A DNA stretch of 64,000 nt, taken from Virgibacillus halotolerans (GTDB lineage Bacteria > Bacillota > Bacilli > Bacillales > Amphibacillaceae). How positions within the stretch are numbered: the stretch's first letter is position 1; every line of letters begins with the position of its first letter. Location of the stretch: contig NZ_JAFBEA010000003.1 of assembly GCF_016908515.1 (NCBI RefSeq), forward strand, positions 186,001-250,000, written 5' to 3'. The translations under genes and the position numbers were made by a program. Shown here one piece after another: positions 36,350-45,503 of the stretch. A model generated the notes under the pieces. The model was not told the origin of the DNA. It saw only the letters and a program-made list of their open reading frames with translations, and ran no database searches.

Positions 36350-38026
36350 ATGGATAACAAAATGGCGTTAATTGTTGAAAAGGATATAGAGTGTACACTA
36401 TCCGATGGTACGATACTTCGGGCGGACGTGTATCGTCCTGATCGTGATCAGTGCTATCCAGTGCTTATGATCCGCTTGCCGTATGATAAAAAGACACCGC
36501 GCTATTATGACGAATATTTAGATGTGCCACGTATGGTACAGGCTGGTTACGTCGTTATTTTGCAGGACGTTCGCGGTCGTTATGCATCGGAAGGTGAGTT
36601 CTATCCATTCATCCATGAAGGTCGGGATGGTTATGAGTCCGTAGAGTGGGCTGCAGGGCTTCCTTATGCGAATGGCAAGGTTGGTCTATTCGGTATGTCT
36701 TATCATGGCTACACCCAGCTGGCAGCTGCGGCTGAGGCGCCACCATCCCTGAAAGCTATTGCCCCAGTTATGACGATGGCTGAGCCTTGGAAAGACATGT
36801 TAAGTGATGGCAGTGGTGTAAACGATATTGGCAATTTCATGACATGGACACTTGCGTCAGTAATTCCCGACCAGTTGGAACGTCAGGGAAGTGCAAACAT
36901 AGAAAAGGCGAAAGACTATATTGCTGCGTTACCACAGTGGCTGCATGATAAACCAGCAAATACTTGGCTACCGATGAAGGAACTTGACCCTGAATCGTTC
37001 TTTTTTGATGTGATGAACGAGCAGGTTGAATCGGGATATCTCGAACGTATGAGTTTAAGCAAAAAACTTAAGTCTACTGAAATTCCTGCACTCTTTATGG
37101 GGGGCTGGTTCGATGGTCTATTGCAACCAACACTTAAAGCGTACCATACCTACAAGGGTCCAAGTATGCTCTGGATAGGCCCATGGACACATGAAGAAAT
37201 GAGTGGACGAGCAGGGGATAAATTTTTTGAGAATGGAGCTTTCAATATTGGTGTGGATCGTGTTGAAGATCCAACTGCGCTTCATATTAAATGGTTTGAT
37301 AAGTGGCTTAAAGACAGGCCTTTGAATATAGACAAGCCTGTCCACCTTTATTTAGCCGGACAAAGTAAATGGGAGAGTTTTGAGGAATGGCCTCCTGCTG
37401 TAACAAAGGAAAAATGGTTTCTTGGAAGTAAAGGAGCATCACAAACACGGCACGGTGATGGGCAGCTTGTTCGGGAGCCAGATTCTTCATCTACGGTTAG
37501 TCAATTGAAACTTGATCCGGAAAATCCGGTGCCGACACACGGTGGAAACGTACTTGTTGCAGGACAGGAATCAGGTATGTTTGAACAAGGAGATATTCAG
37601 GACCGCGAAGATGTGCTTGTATACACGAGCGCGCCACTTGAAGCGGATCTGGATATACTCGGAACCATTAGTGCGAACATTTGGGTTGCTTCAAAGACAC
37701 CGTTAGCGGATATCTTTATACGCGTATCTGATGTTGAGCCAAATAATCGAGTCTACAATGTTGTTGATACATTTCACCGTGAATCGGTTGAAGACGACAA
37801 ACCGTTTTGTGTGAAGGTTGATGTAAATCATACTGCTTATCGCTTTAAGGCTGGCCATGCTTTGCGTGTGGAGATCACAGCAAGTAACGCGCCACGCTAC
37901 GATATAAACTTAAATAATGGCAAGACAACCAAGACAGCGTCAAAAGGGAAAGTTGCCTTTGAAATGATTTATCACGGTGGGGAATTTGCATCTAATCTTG
38001 TACTGCCTGTAACCGTAAGTAAATAG
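36350..38026 (+). CDS. CocE/NonD-family alpha/beta hydrolase
   Basis: 558 residues, cytosolic. The peptidase-S15/CocE N-terminal domain contains 'LQDVRGRYASEGEFYPF' and the nucleophile elbow 'GLFGMSYHGYTQLAAAAE'; the C-terminal jelly-roll domain (PepX_C) begins near 400. Family enzymes cleave esters or amides of small substrates. Position directly after opuCD without a terminator suggests co-transcription, raising the possibility of choline- or carnitine-ester hydrolysis (inference only). Confidence 0.88.
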   Translation: MDNKMALIVEKDIECTLSDGTILRADVYRPDRDQCYPVLMIRLPYDKKTPRYYDEYLDVPRMVQAGYVVILQDVRGRYASEGEFYPFIHEGRDGYESVEWAAGLPYANGKVGLFGMSYHGYTQLAAAAEAPPSLKAIAPVMTMAEPWKDMLSDGSGVNDIGNFMTWTLASVIPDQLERQGSANIEKAKDYIAALPQWLHDKPANTWLPMKELDPESFFFDVMNEQVESGYLERMSLSKKLKSTEIPALFMGGWFDGLLQPTLKAYHTYKGPSMLWIGPWTHEEMSGRAGDKFFENGAFNIGVDRVEDPTALHIKWFDKWLKDRPLNIDKPVHLYLAGQSKWESFEEWPPAVTKEKWFLGSKGASQTRHGDGQLVREPDSSSTVSQLKLDPENPVPTHGGNVLVAGQESGMFEQGDIQDREDVLVYTSAPLEADLDILGTISANIWVASKTPLADIFIRVSDVEPNNRVYNVVDTFHRESVEDDKPFCVKVDVNHTAYRFKAGHALRVEITASNAPRYDINLNNGKTTKTASKGKVAFEMIYHGGEFASNLVLPVTVSK

Positions 38027-38084
38027 CAACCTTCAATTCACTGTTTCTTGATCATTACGGGAAACAATTCTATATTAAAACAAA

Positions 38085-38114
38085 GAGACACGGGCAATGT
38101 TGTTCGTGTCTTTT
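38085..38114 (+). terminator. Terminator after the CocE-type gene
   Basis: GACACG / CGTGTC short stem (6 bp) with a 12-base loop and four T; moderate strength. Confidence 0.6.
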
Positions 38115-38174
38115 CGTTTGGCTGTTTTTTGTTGCTATTTTGTCTTAATCATGTCGCAGAGGAAATAAGATCAC

Positions 38175-38300
38175 TTTCCTAAGAGGTATAGTGCCAAGCC
38201 CTCTCAGCTTGTTTCTCGCTTGCGGGGTTCTTGCCTAGCTTGTTTATCCGCAGGAGTCTCACGGATCATCCTAAGGTGCGCGAAGTGTATTCGTGCCGCG
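38175..38300 (-). repeat. Decayed copy of a widespread GC-rich Bacillaceae intergenic repeat
   Basis: On the minus strand it reads GAGACTCCTGCGG, then CAAGAACCCCGCAAGCG and CTGAGAGGGCTTGG. This GACTCCTGCGG...GACCCCGCA...AGCG arrangement recurs between genes in many Bacillus-group genomes as I recall; its function is unknown. It is clearly richer in G+C than its surroundings. The 38027-38442 gap holds no gene otherwise. Confidence 0.55.
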
Positions 38301-38442
38301 GTCTAAATACAATAAGCTATATGAAAAGAGCGTTTTGATTGACTTAATATGAGATAAAAGGTTTAAACCATCATAAAAATGGATATAAGTCCGTAGTACT
38401 ATAGTATAGATTTAAAATAGGTAATAGGAGGCTATATTTGTT

Positions 38443-38694
38443 TTGCGAAAACTAAAAGACAATGAAGCCAAATTGATCAAGGATATCATGCATGAAAAAG
38501 ATGATGTGATTGAGATGGATGGCAAACGATATTATTTATCCCTAATTGAGGAAGCGGAAACATTAAAAAATGTAGCGGGTGAATGTGATCCGGAAATCAG
38601 ACAAAAAATCGAACAAACAAAAAAGGATATACTGAATGGAAAAGATTTTGCTATTGATGATGTGGTGGAGATGATAGATCTTGGCAAATTATAA
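38443..38694 (+). CDS. Small acidic hypothetical protein (83 residues)
   Basis: TTG start 10 bases after AGGAGG. Sequence is charged with a short hydrophobic-poor beta-like start ('DDVIEMDGKRYYLSLIEEAE') and helical C-terminal half ('EIRQKIEQTKKDILNGKDF'). It has the size and composition of a type II antitoxin, but no toxin gene adjoins and I cannot name the family. A strong terminator follows at 38709, supporting a real transcription unit. Confidence 0.62.
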   Translation: MRKLKDNEAKLIKDIMHEKDDVIEMDGKRYYLSLIEEAETLKNVAGECDPEIRQKIEQTKKDILNGKDFAIDDVVEMIDLGKL

Positions 38695-38708
38695 TATGGA
38701 ATGAACGA

Positions 38709-38743
38709 AAAAGCGAACCGGCTTATATTGCAGGTTCGCTTTT
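38709..38743. terminator. Bidirectional terminator
   Basis: Perfect stem AAAAGCGAACC / GGTTCGCTTTT between convergent genes. Confidence 0.9.
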
Positions 38744-38768
38744 GGTCTCTGGTGGTTCTAAGAATCTA

Positions 38769-39113
38769 TTATTTTGCAGGTGCATATTCGTGCACCCATA
38801 CTTTCATATTCGGTACCCATTTCATGCCGGGATGCATGGATAAAATCGATTGTTTGTATGCTTCCAGGCTCTGATAACCTTCCTGACGGGCATCTGATTC
38901 TGTAACTTCACCGAGTTTTTGCTGATATATACGTTCAACGATAAACTGTTTATCTTTTAGCTTCATCACTTCTCCAATATCTGCATAGATCCCATTGCGG
39001 CGAGTTGCTGTTTTTTGTCCGTCAACTACTTTATCAATATCTGCAGGGATGGTAACCAGCTTCTCAATCGTACATGTTTTCGGTGGAAGTGAAGTATTAT
39101 TTTCTATTGTCAC
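38769..39113 (-). CDS. ASCH-domain protein
   Basis: 114 residues from GTG after AAGGAG. 'VVDGQKTATRRNG' and 'DIGEVMKLKDKQFIVERIYQ' (19 residues before Q) mark the ASCH/PUA-like beta-barrel with the conserved GxKxxTxR motif, which binds RNA or acts as amidohydrolase on modified nucleosides (YqfB). Exact role unknown. Single gene, terminator shared with the convergent 83-residue gene. Confidence 0.85.
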   Translation of the reverse strand: MTIENNTSLPPKTCTIEKLVTIPADIDKVVDGQKTATRRNGIYADIGEVMKLKDKQFIVERIYQQKLGEVTESDARQEGYQSLEAYKQSILSMHPGMKWVPNMKVWVHEYAPAK

Positions 39114-39242
39114 TGAAAAACAACTCCTTTAGTCTGATCTATAATTACTATTGTAAATGAAATCGTGCATTTAGGACAATTATATCATATTACGTTTAAT
39201 TTGAGCATTATCCGGCATTTTTAACCACAATTGGGTGTGCAT

Positions 39243-40397
39243 TTATGCCATGACCTTTTCCCGGGACTTCGCCATGGAAACTGCAGCGGCAACTAGTGCT
39301 AAGATAAGGAACATTCCTCCGATTGTGGCATTGTGCTCCACTGATATATGTTCGATCGCAATTCCGCCAAGGAACGAACCGAATGCAATGCCAAAATGAA
39401 GTGCTGAGTTATTCAGGCTTTGCTGAATATCGGATGTCTCAGGGGACGCCTCAATTAGATAGCTCTGCATTGCAGGTGTAATCGACCAGCTTAACATACC
39501 CCAAATAGTTAGTATAACTAAGAATACAGGCACAGAAAAAGTGGAATATGGAATGGCGAAAAGTATTAATCCGAAGACAATAATGACAGATATAATTGTC
39601 TTTCTCGGTCCGATACGATCAGAGAGTACACCGCCAATCCCTCCGCCAGCTACGGCAGCTACCCCAAATATTAAGTAGGCCATACTTATCCATGTGCCTG
39701 TCATACCCATCGTTGTTTTTAAAAACGGTGTTAAGTAAGCATATATCGTTAAGTGACCAGCAAGGAATAAAAAGGTTGTCAATTGAGCAAAAAAGATTTT
39801 GCGGCTTTTTAATGTTGCCAACTGTTTTCCTATTGGAATTGCAGGTTTCGGCGCCACTTTTCCCATGAAGAAATAGACACCGGTCATAGAAATTAATGTT
39901 AAAATTGTAATCATGACAAAGGGTGCTCTCCAGCCGAAAGCGTTCCCTAAGATTAATCCGATCGGAAGCCCGAGTACAATGGATCCACTAACCCCCATAA
40001 CGACAATTCCGATGGCGCGGGCACGATATCTCTTTGCCACAATATTGGTAGCCATCGTTAAACATAAAACGATAAGTAAGGATCCGCTTGCGGCAGAGAT
40101 GATTCGACCAATAAATAGGATGCTATAGGAAGGACTGATCACTGCTATAAGATTTCCCAGAGAAAATATGAGTAAGAAGAACAGTGTTAATCTTTTTCGT
40201 TCAATTTTAGCTGTCATTACAAGTAAAATAGGTCCAGCAATAGCAAAAACAAGTGAAAAAATTGTAATTAAAAATCCGGCTTTACCAAGACTAACCCCTA
40301 AATCTGTTGCGACGAGATCTAGTATCCCGCCTATAATTAATTCGACCATTCCCACAACGAAAGAAACGATCGTTAGTAAATAAACGCGCTTGTCCAT
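39243..40397 (-). CDS. MFS transporter, DHA1 family (AraJ/YdhP-like)
   Basis: 384 residues with 12 membrane segments. The N-terminal 'GMVELIIGGILDLVATDLGV', motif A-like 'LVMTAKIERKRLT' and, in the second half, 'GGVLSDRIGPRKT' are typical of the arabinose-efflux-like DHA1 group. Such exporters expel sugars, purines or drugs by proton antiport. It is alone, and no regulator is adjacent. ATG at 40397 after GAGAGGAAGT. Confidence 0.87.
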   Translation of the reverse strand: MDKRVYLLTIVSFVVGMVELIIGGILDLVATDLGVSLGKAGFLITIFSLVFAIAGPILLVMTAKIERKRLTLFFLLIFSLGNLIAVISPSYSILFIGRIISAASGSLLIVLCLTMATNIVAKRYRARAIGIVVMGVSGSIVLGLPIGLILGNAFGWRAPFVMITILTLISMTGVYFFMGKVAPKPAIPIGKQLATLKSRKIFFAQLTTFLFLAGHLTIYAYLTPFLKTTMGMTGTWISMAYLIFGVAAVAGGGIGGVLSDRIGPRKTIISVIIVFGLILFAIPYSTFSVPVFLVILTIWGMLSWSITPAMQSYLIEASPETSDIQQSLNNSALHFGIAFGSFLGGIAIEHISVEHNATIGGMFLILALVAAAVSMAKSREKVMA

Positions 40398-40637
40398 GAA
40401 TCATTACTTCCTCTCGTGTAGATGTACCACTATATCATAGTAGTTATTATTACTTATAAACACAAGTAGAAAACACCATTTCATAAAACTCGCTATATGG
40501 TAAAAGATAAATGTTAATGAAATCAAGGGAAAAGAAATAGGTTTAAGGTTGAAAATTCGTTCAAGTTACATATTCAGAGAAATATCTTTCTATTTTTGGT
40601 ATAATAAACATACCTCACGTTTAAAGGAGGAAAATCG

Positions 40638-41456
40638 TTGAGTAACCAAGCAAAATTACAAAAAGAAGCCATGCAAATGCTTAAAGATACAAGCAGAACT
40701 TTCTATATTCCGATTAAACTATTAAAGCCTGAATTGAAAAGAACGGTAGGTTCAGCTTATTTATGCATGCGAGCAATCGATGAAATCGAGGATCATGAAA
40801 CATTGGATCCAAAATTAAAACAGCAGCTGCTTCGTTCCACCAGCGAGCTTTTGAAAGTCCCATTTGATGGTGTGGCATACCAGGAATTAGTGAAACCATA
40901 TAAATCGCAACTGCCGGAAGTGAGTTTACGTTTAGCGGACTGGATTGCATTTTGCCCTAAGGAGATAGTAGGGAAAGTGCAGGAATCAACTAGCATTATG
41001 GCAGCAGGGATGGCTGAATGGGTTGAAAAGGATTTCCAGATAAAAACCGAAGCAGACTTGGATGATTATACCTATTACGTGGCTGGTTTAGTTGGTGTCA
41101 TGTTATCCGATATATGGAAGTGGTATGATAACACAGAAACAAATCGTGACCTCGCCATTGCATATGGTAGAGGACTGCAAGCCGTCAATATGCTTAGAAA
41201 TCAAGATGAAGATGCCGATCGTGGCGTGCAATTCCTCCCTGATAATTGGAATAAAGACGACTTGTTTGCCTATGCAGAAAAGAATTTAGAAAAAGCAGAT
41301 GAATACATAAAAGACATCCATACGAAAAATATCCTTTTATTTTGTCGTATCCCTTTGGCGTTATCTAAAAGGACCTTGAAAGCATTAAAAGAAGGCAGAG
41401 AAAAAATGTCACGTTCTGAAGTAGAAGAAACGGTGGACAAAATAATTAATGATTAA
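40638..41456 (+). CDS. Squalene/phytoene synthase family protein (squalene-synthase-like)
   Basis: 272 residues from TTG after AAAGGAGG. Two Asp-rich motifs bind Mg-diphosphate: 'YLCMRAIDEIEDH' (DEIED) and 'GRGLQAVNMLRNQDEDADRG' (DEDAD). The first resembles eukaryotic squalene synthase more than bacterial phytoene synthases. It may join two farnesyl diphosphates or only remove diphosphate, as reported for B. subtilis YisP. No desaturase or carotenoid gene is nearby, so the product is uncertain. Confidence 0.85.
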   Translation: MSNQAKLQKEAMQMLKDTSRTFYIPIKLLKPELKRTVGSAYLCMRAIDEIEDHETLDPKLKQQLLRSTSELLKVPFDGVAYQELVKPYKSQLPEVSLRLADWIAFCPKEIVGKVQESTSIMAAGMAEWVEKDFQIKTEADLDDYTYYVAGLVGVMLSDIWKWYDNTETNRDLAIAYGRGLQAVNMLRNQDEDADRGVQFLPDNWNKDDLFAYAEKNLEKADEYIKDIHTKNILLFCRIPLALSKRTLKALKEGREKMSRSEVEETVDKIIND

Positions 41457-41461
41457 AGAGA

Positions 41462-41495
41462 AAAGTGTGGCAGATAGCTTTGCCATGCTTTTTTT
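41462..41495 (+). terminator. Terminator after the squalene-synthase-like gene
   Basis: AGTGTGGCA pairs with TGCCATGCT through two G-T pairs, followed by seven T. Confidence 0.8.
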
Positions 41496-41749
41496 CGTCG
41501 CTTAAAAACGGATGCATAATTTTAGTGAAAACAGTAAAATACTATCATAAATCTTCCAGAAAAATTTGACGAATAACGAGTTTATGCCTATAATTAAAAA
41601 ATGTGTAAAAATTGGGCAAGCCGGTGGTTCTTCATCATGGTTGTGAACAAGCGACTTTAGTATGATGTGATAATTCCTTCCATCCAACGGTCTTTAATGA
41701 AAAAGCGTTATATTATGGACACTTGCTTCTATAACTTAGGGGGAGAAGC

Positions 41750-43315
41750 GTGAAGTCAAAAAAAGATAACAGATTAGATTGGACAGTGTTTTCGATAAGT
41801 GCAGGATTCTTAATATTATTTATTATCCTATCCTTTATCGATAGTACAATGGTGGGAAATGGAATAACAAAACTATTTAACCTGTCCGCGGATGTTTTTG
41901 GTGCATATTGGCAGTTACTATTACTTGGTAACTTTGTCATCGGAATATACTTGGCATGTTCAAAATATGGAAAAGTTCGCTTGGGAAATCAGGATAAACC
42001 CAAGTATAGTTATTACAAATGGGTTGCGATGATCTTAACGACATTGCTTGCAAGTGGTGGTGTGTTCTGGGCTGCTGCTGAACCAATGTATCATTTTATG
42101 AATACCCCGCCTGTATTTGGTGGCGGTGAGTTTAATAATATACCAGGCGCATTTGCGTATGCATTTATGCACTGGGGCTTTACGGCCTGGGCAATACTGG
42201 GGACTTTAGCTACGATCGTGATGATGTATGTACATTATACGAAAGGCTACCCAATGCGGCCAAGGGCATTACTATTTCCAATCTTTGGCGAAAAAATATA
42301 TAAGGGAAGCGTGCTGGGTACAGCTGCTGATAGCTTTTCTATCATTGCAACGGTGGCTGGAACATTAGGTCCACTCGGTTTCCTAGGATTACAAGTTTCT
42401 TATGGATTAAATGATTTGTTTGGTTTGCCTAATACAGTAACATCGGCTATTTTTATCGTGGTTATCCTTGTGATCATTGCCGGTATTTCAGCGGCAACGG
42501 GTGTAGACAGAGGAATTCTCCATTTAAGCCGTTTTAATGTGGGACTAACAATTGTGTTGGCCATTGTTATGCTCGTCATCGGGCCGACTATGTTTATCCT
42601 CGATGCGTTTATTGGAGGAACAGGGCATTACCTGCAAAACTTTTTCCAAATGAGTTTATTTCGTGGTGATAGTGAATGGCTTGGAGGGTGGACCATTTTC
42701 TTCTGGGGCTGGTTCATTGGTTACGGTCCAATGCTGATTATATTTATTAGTCGGATATCCCGTGGAAGAACCATTAGAGAATTAGTTTTAGCTGTATCGA
42801 TTGTTGCGCCGCTTGTGAGTAACTTCTGGTTCTCTATTGTTGGCGGAACGGGTGTGTTTTTCGAAATTGAAAATCCGGGTTCTATCTCTAACGCTTTAAA
42901 TGAAGCCGGAATGCCTGCAGCAGTAATGGCCATCATGAATCAGCTACCATTCAGTGTAGTTATGGCACTTGCATTCTTGCTTGTTTCGATTATTTTCGTC
43001 GCAACAACAACAGATACGATGGCATACACTTTAGCAGTTACGTTAACAGGTAATGACCATCCAAAACGTTGGTTGCGTGTCTTCTGGGCTGTTATATTTG
43101 GTACAACAACAGCAATGATACTTACAATCGGTGAAGATAGTATTACGGCCATTCAAAACTCGATCGTAATTACTGCTGTTCCCGTTTCATTGCTATTGCT
43201 GCCACCATTATGGATCGCTCCGAAAATAGCGAAAAAGATGGCACTTGATCAAAGGCTGATTTGGGTAAGGTCAGGAAGAAACCCAAGAAAATCGAAATAT
43301 AATGATGAGCAATAA
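41750..43315 (+). CDS. BCCT-family transporter (glycine betaine/choline/carnitine type)
   Basis: 521 residues, 12 membrane segments. GTG start after AGGGGGAGAAGC. The family hallmark in segment 8, 'WTIFFWGWFIGYGPMLIIF', carries the Trp cluster that binds the trimethylammonium group, followed by 'ISRISRGRTIRE'. These are sodium- or proton-coupled symporters that import compatible solutes during salt stress. The 'GWFIGYGPM' variant differs slightly from the usual WWxxWxPF, so another zwitterion is possible. It complements OpuC in the same window. Confidence 0.9.
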   Translation: MKSKKDNRLDWTVFSISAGFLILFIILSFIDSTMVGNGITKLFNLSADVFGAYWQLLLLGNFVIGIYLACSKYGKVRLGNQDKPKYSYYKWVAMILTTLLASGGVFWAAAEPMYHFMNTPPVFGGGEFNNIPGAFAYAFMHWGFTAWAILGTLATIVMMYVHYTKGYPMRPRALLFPIFGEKIYKGSVLGTAADSFSIIATVAGTLGPLGFLGLQVSYGLNDLFGLPNTVTSAIFIVVILVIIAGISAATGVDRGILHLSRFNVGLTIVLAIVMLVIGPTMFILDAFIGGTGHYLQNFFQMSLFRGDSEWLGGWTIFFWGWFIGYGPMLIIFISRISRGRTIRELVLAVSIVAPLVSNFWFSIVGGTGVFFEIENPGSISNALNEAGMPAAVMAIMNQLPFSVVMALAFLLVSIIFVATTTDTMAYTLAVTLTGNDHPKRWLRVFWAVIFGTTTAMILTIGEDSITAIQNSIVITAVPVSLLLLPPLWIAPKIAKKMALDQRLIWVRSGRNPRKSKYNDEQ

Positions 43316-43322
43316 AAAAGTT

Positions 43323-43378
43323 ACGGGGACAGTCCCTCACCACGCTAACGCGTTAAAGTGGTGAGGGACTGTCCCCGT
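43323..43378. repeat. Dispersed hairpin family B, copy 3 (perfect 21-bp stem)
   Basis: Arms 43323-43343 and 43358-43378 are perfect complements (ACGGGGACAGTCCCTCACCAC and its complement) around the 14-base loop GCTAACGCGTTAAA. It lies between two convergent stop codons (7 and 10 bp away), where it can act as a bidirectional terminator. Confidence 0.9.
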
Positions 43379-43388
43379 TATTCGTCTG

Positions 43389-44069
43389 TTATTCTTCTTC
43401 TTCCAAATAGGTTAAGGAAACTTTCAAATTAGCATTTCTTTCACGTATACGATCGAGTAGAACTTTATCTTTTGTATCCTTTTTACAGGAAATAGCGTAC
43501 GTATATAATATCATGGTACCTAAATTCGTTGTTTCTACTTTACGCAGTTTATTGGATATGGTAAATTCCGCTAGTATATCATCTAATAAATTTTCATGGT
43601 TTAGATTTTCAGGGATGGTTACTTTCAAAATCTGACCTTCTTTTCGTTTTCCATATTCAAATTTATATAATAAGTAAAAGATAAGACTGGAAAACAGAGT
43701 AAGCACAATTGCTAAATCAAACTGGTACAATCCTGCAGTCATTCCGACACAAAGTCCAAAGAAGATATAAGCGATATCCTTGGCATTCGTTACAGCACTA
43801 CGAAAACGAATTAAAGAAAATACAGCAAACAAACCAAAAGCAACACCAGCATTGCCACTAACCACATTCATAACCACAGATATGATCACACTCATCATCA
43901 CGATCGTATGGACGAAAGCTTGTGAATACCGTTCACCAGTAAAGGTGATCTGATATACCTTGGTTATAACCAAACTGAGAATGGTTGCAATCACCATTGC
44001 CAATAAACTCATATAAATAGATGATCCAGTTTCTACATTTGTATTAAATAATTGATCTAAAAAATCCAT
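43389..44069 (-). CDS. DUF4956 membrane protein
   Basis: 226 residues: about four membrane segments (17-150) and a C-terminal soluble domain of about 75 residues. 'FGLFAVFSLIRFRSAVTNAKDIAYIF' (cut: SLIRFRSAV) is the family signature. It is paired with a VTC-domain protein one base upstream, the usual arrangement in bacteria, suggesting a membrane partner in polyphosphate synthesis. The molecular role is not established. Confidence 0.9.
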   Translation of the reverse strand: MDFLDQLFNTNVETGSSIYMSLLAMVIATILSLVITKVYQITFTGERYSQAFVHTIVMMSVIISVVMNVVSGNAGVAFGLFAVFSLIRFRSAVTNAKDIAYIFFGLCVGMTAGLYQFDLAIVLTLFSSLIFYLLYKFEYGKRKEGQILKVTIPENLNHENLLDDILAEFTISNKLRKVETTNLGTMILYTYAISCKKDTKDKVLLDRIRERNANLKVSLTYLEEEE

Positions 44070-44070
44070 G

Positions 44071-44832
44071 TTACATTCCTCCCATAACTATTTTTTCCGT
44101 TTCAATGCCATTTGGCAATGCTTCCTGTTTTAATAATTCCATACTGGTGCAAAATTTGGATGCACTTTTTTGTTCACAGTTTAAGTCTTGTAATATGCGT
44201 ACCAACCAAAGTGGTACACTATCACTTACCTTCACTTCTAGAACAATTAAATTCGGATCAATAAAGTTTTCTCCGTAGGCGCCATTTTCAAGATAAAGGT
44301 CTTCATTACGACATCGAAGATTGGAATCAAATGTGATGCGTAAATCCGGATCATAGACCCCGTGTAATGCATGCCTATCATAGCTGACAATCATTTCCGG
44401 CTTTAATGCATACAGCGTCCGGAAATAATGAATTTCACGTAGTACTTGCGTATTCGATGTTTCATATTCTTCTAATGGAATTTCATCTGAATAGGCCAGA
44501 TACCTGTATGCCTCTTTAAGTGGTAGCAGCATCCTTCGTTTATTCACCACTTTTTCGTGCTTTTGTTTCACTTCGAAAAAGGCGGTACCGTCCATGTTTG
44601 TATCGTTATAAACACGTAAGCGTAATTTTTGCCGATACTTTAATTTGTTTTTCGTTTCAAAGTAAATTTCGTGATCATCATTGTCGAAGTATAAACTGGT
44701 TACCGTATATCTCCCGTCAATCCCAAATTTATCCGGGCGCATATAAGGAGATATCTGTTCGATTAGTGCTTCATATTGTTGTTGGGTGATGAGATATTTT
44801 TGCTCTTTTCGCTTAAAAACTTCAATTGCCAA
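44071..44832 (-). CDS. VTC-domain polyphosphate polymerase
   Basis: 253 residues with the triphosphate-tunnel fold of the yeast Vtc4 catalytic domain: 'KEQKYLITQQQYEALIEQI', 'RLRVYNDTNMDGTAFFEVKQ' and 'MIVSYDRHAL', rich in Lys/Arg/Glu pointing into the tunnel. It should polymerise polyphosphate from ATP in the cytosol at the membrane. A TTG at 44841 abuts the GGAGGT site; the TTG at 44832 has correct spacing. Confidence 0.88.
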   Translation of the reverse strand: MAIEVFKRKEQKYLITQQQYEALIEQISPYMRPDKFGIDGRYTVTSLYFDNDDHEIYFETKNKLKYRQKLRLRVYNDTNMDGTAFFEVKQKHEKVVNKRRMLLPLKEAYRYLAYSDEIPLEEYETSNTQVLREIHYFRTLYALKPEMIVSYDRHALHGVYDPDLRITFDSNLRCRNEDLYLENGAYGENFIDPNLIVLEVKVSDSVPLWLVRILQDLNCEQKSASKFCTSMELLKQEALPNGIETEKIVMGGM

Positions 44833-44841
44833 TTTCTTCAA

Positions 44842-45153
44842 CCTCCTTGATTTCTATCATATAAAATGATCATGAGACCTCCATGTGAGCAAGATTAGAA
44901 TTTCATGAGTGTATACTGTGACTTTTCTAAGATACTAGTAAACGTTGAAAAATGGATTTAATACATGTTTAATAGTTTGATTAAACATGTAAGTATGCTA
45001 ATTAACTTATTGTACTTGACCAGCAAGAACATAGATGATAGCAATGCAAGGAGAATCACAAAATATAAGATATGTACTGCTTACAAATGGATTTATACAA
45101 AAGTAAAGGAGGAATTATAGGTCTGCAGGAAGGGGGAGTAATCATTTAACAGT
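44842..45153. other. Intergenic region without recognised gene
   Basis: AT-rich upstream region of the VTC operon. Short frames only; a GGAGG near 45110 is followed by no convincing coding frame. Promoter elements could not be assigned with confidence. Confidence 0.5.
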
Positions 45154-45193
45154 AAAGAAGAGACCAGCGATGCATGAGATGGTCTCTTCTTTT
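45154..45193 (-). terminator. Intrinsic terminator after the 64-residue membrane gene
   Basis: AAAGAAGAGACCA / TGGTCTCTTCTTT perfect stem; T run on the minus strand. Confidence 0.88.
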
Positions 45194-45200
45194 GGAGGTA

Positions 45201-45395
45201 CTAATTAAATTTCATATTAAAAAGCGCCTTCACGCCAAGGTATAGAAGCGCTAAGCCAAACACGATCATTGCCAAAGCTCCAACAACAGCAAAAAAGTCG
45301 GTTACACCTGTACTGATAAAGCCAACTTCAGGAATATTGGTCAACCCGAATCCAGCTAGCATACAAGCTAAATACAACCAAGCTAGTTGATACAT
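45201..45395 (-). CDS. Small two-helix membrane protein (64 residues)
   Basis: ATG at 45395 after GAAGGAGGGG. Two hydrophobic helices (about 3-22 and 31-58) with little else; no family recognised. Good ribosome site and its own terminator indicate a real gene. Confidence 0.75.
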   Translation of the reverse strand: MYQLAWLYLACMLAGFGLTNIPEVGFISTGVTDFFAVVGALAMIVFGLALLYLGVKALFNMKFN

Positions 45396-45503
45396 CGTTA
45401 CCCCTCCTTCATTGTATTTTATGAAGGCGGGATAGCGTATGATTGTACACTCAAAAACAGCAAAGTAAATCGTACCTAATCGACGGTCGTTGTTCGAAAC
45501 ATG

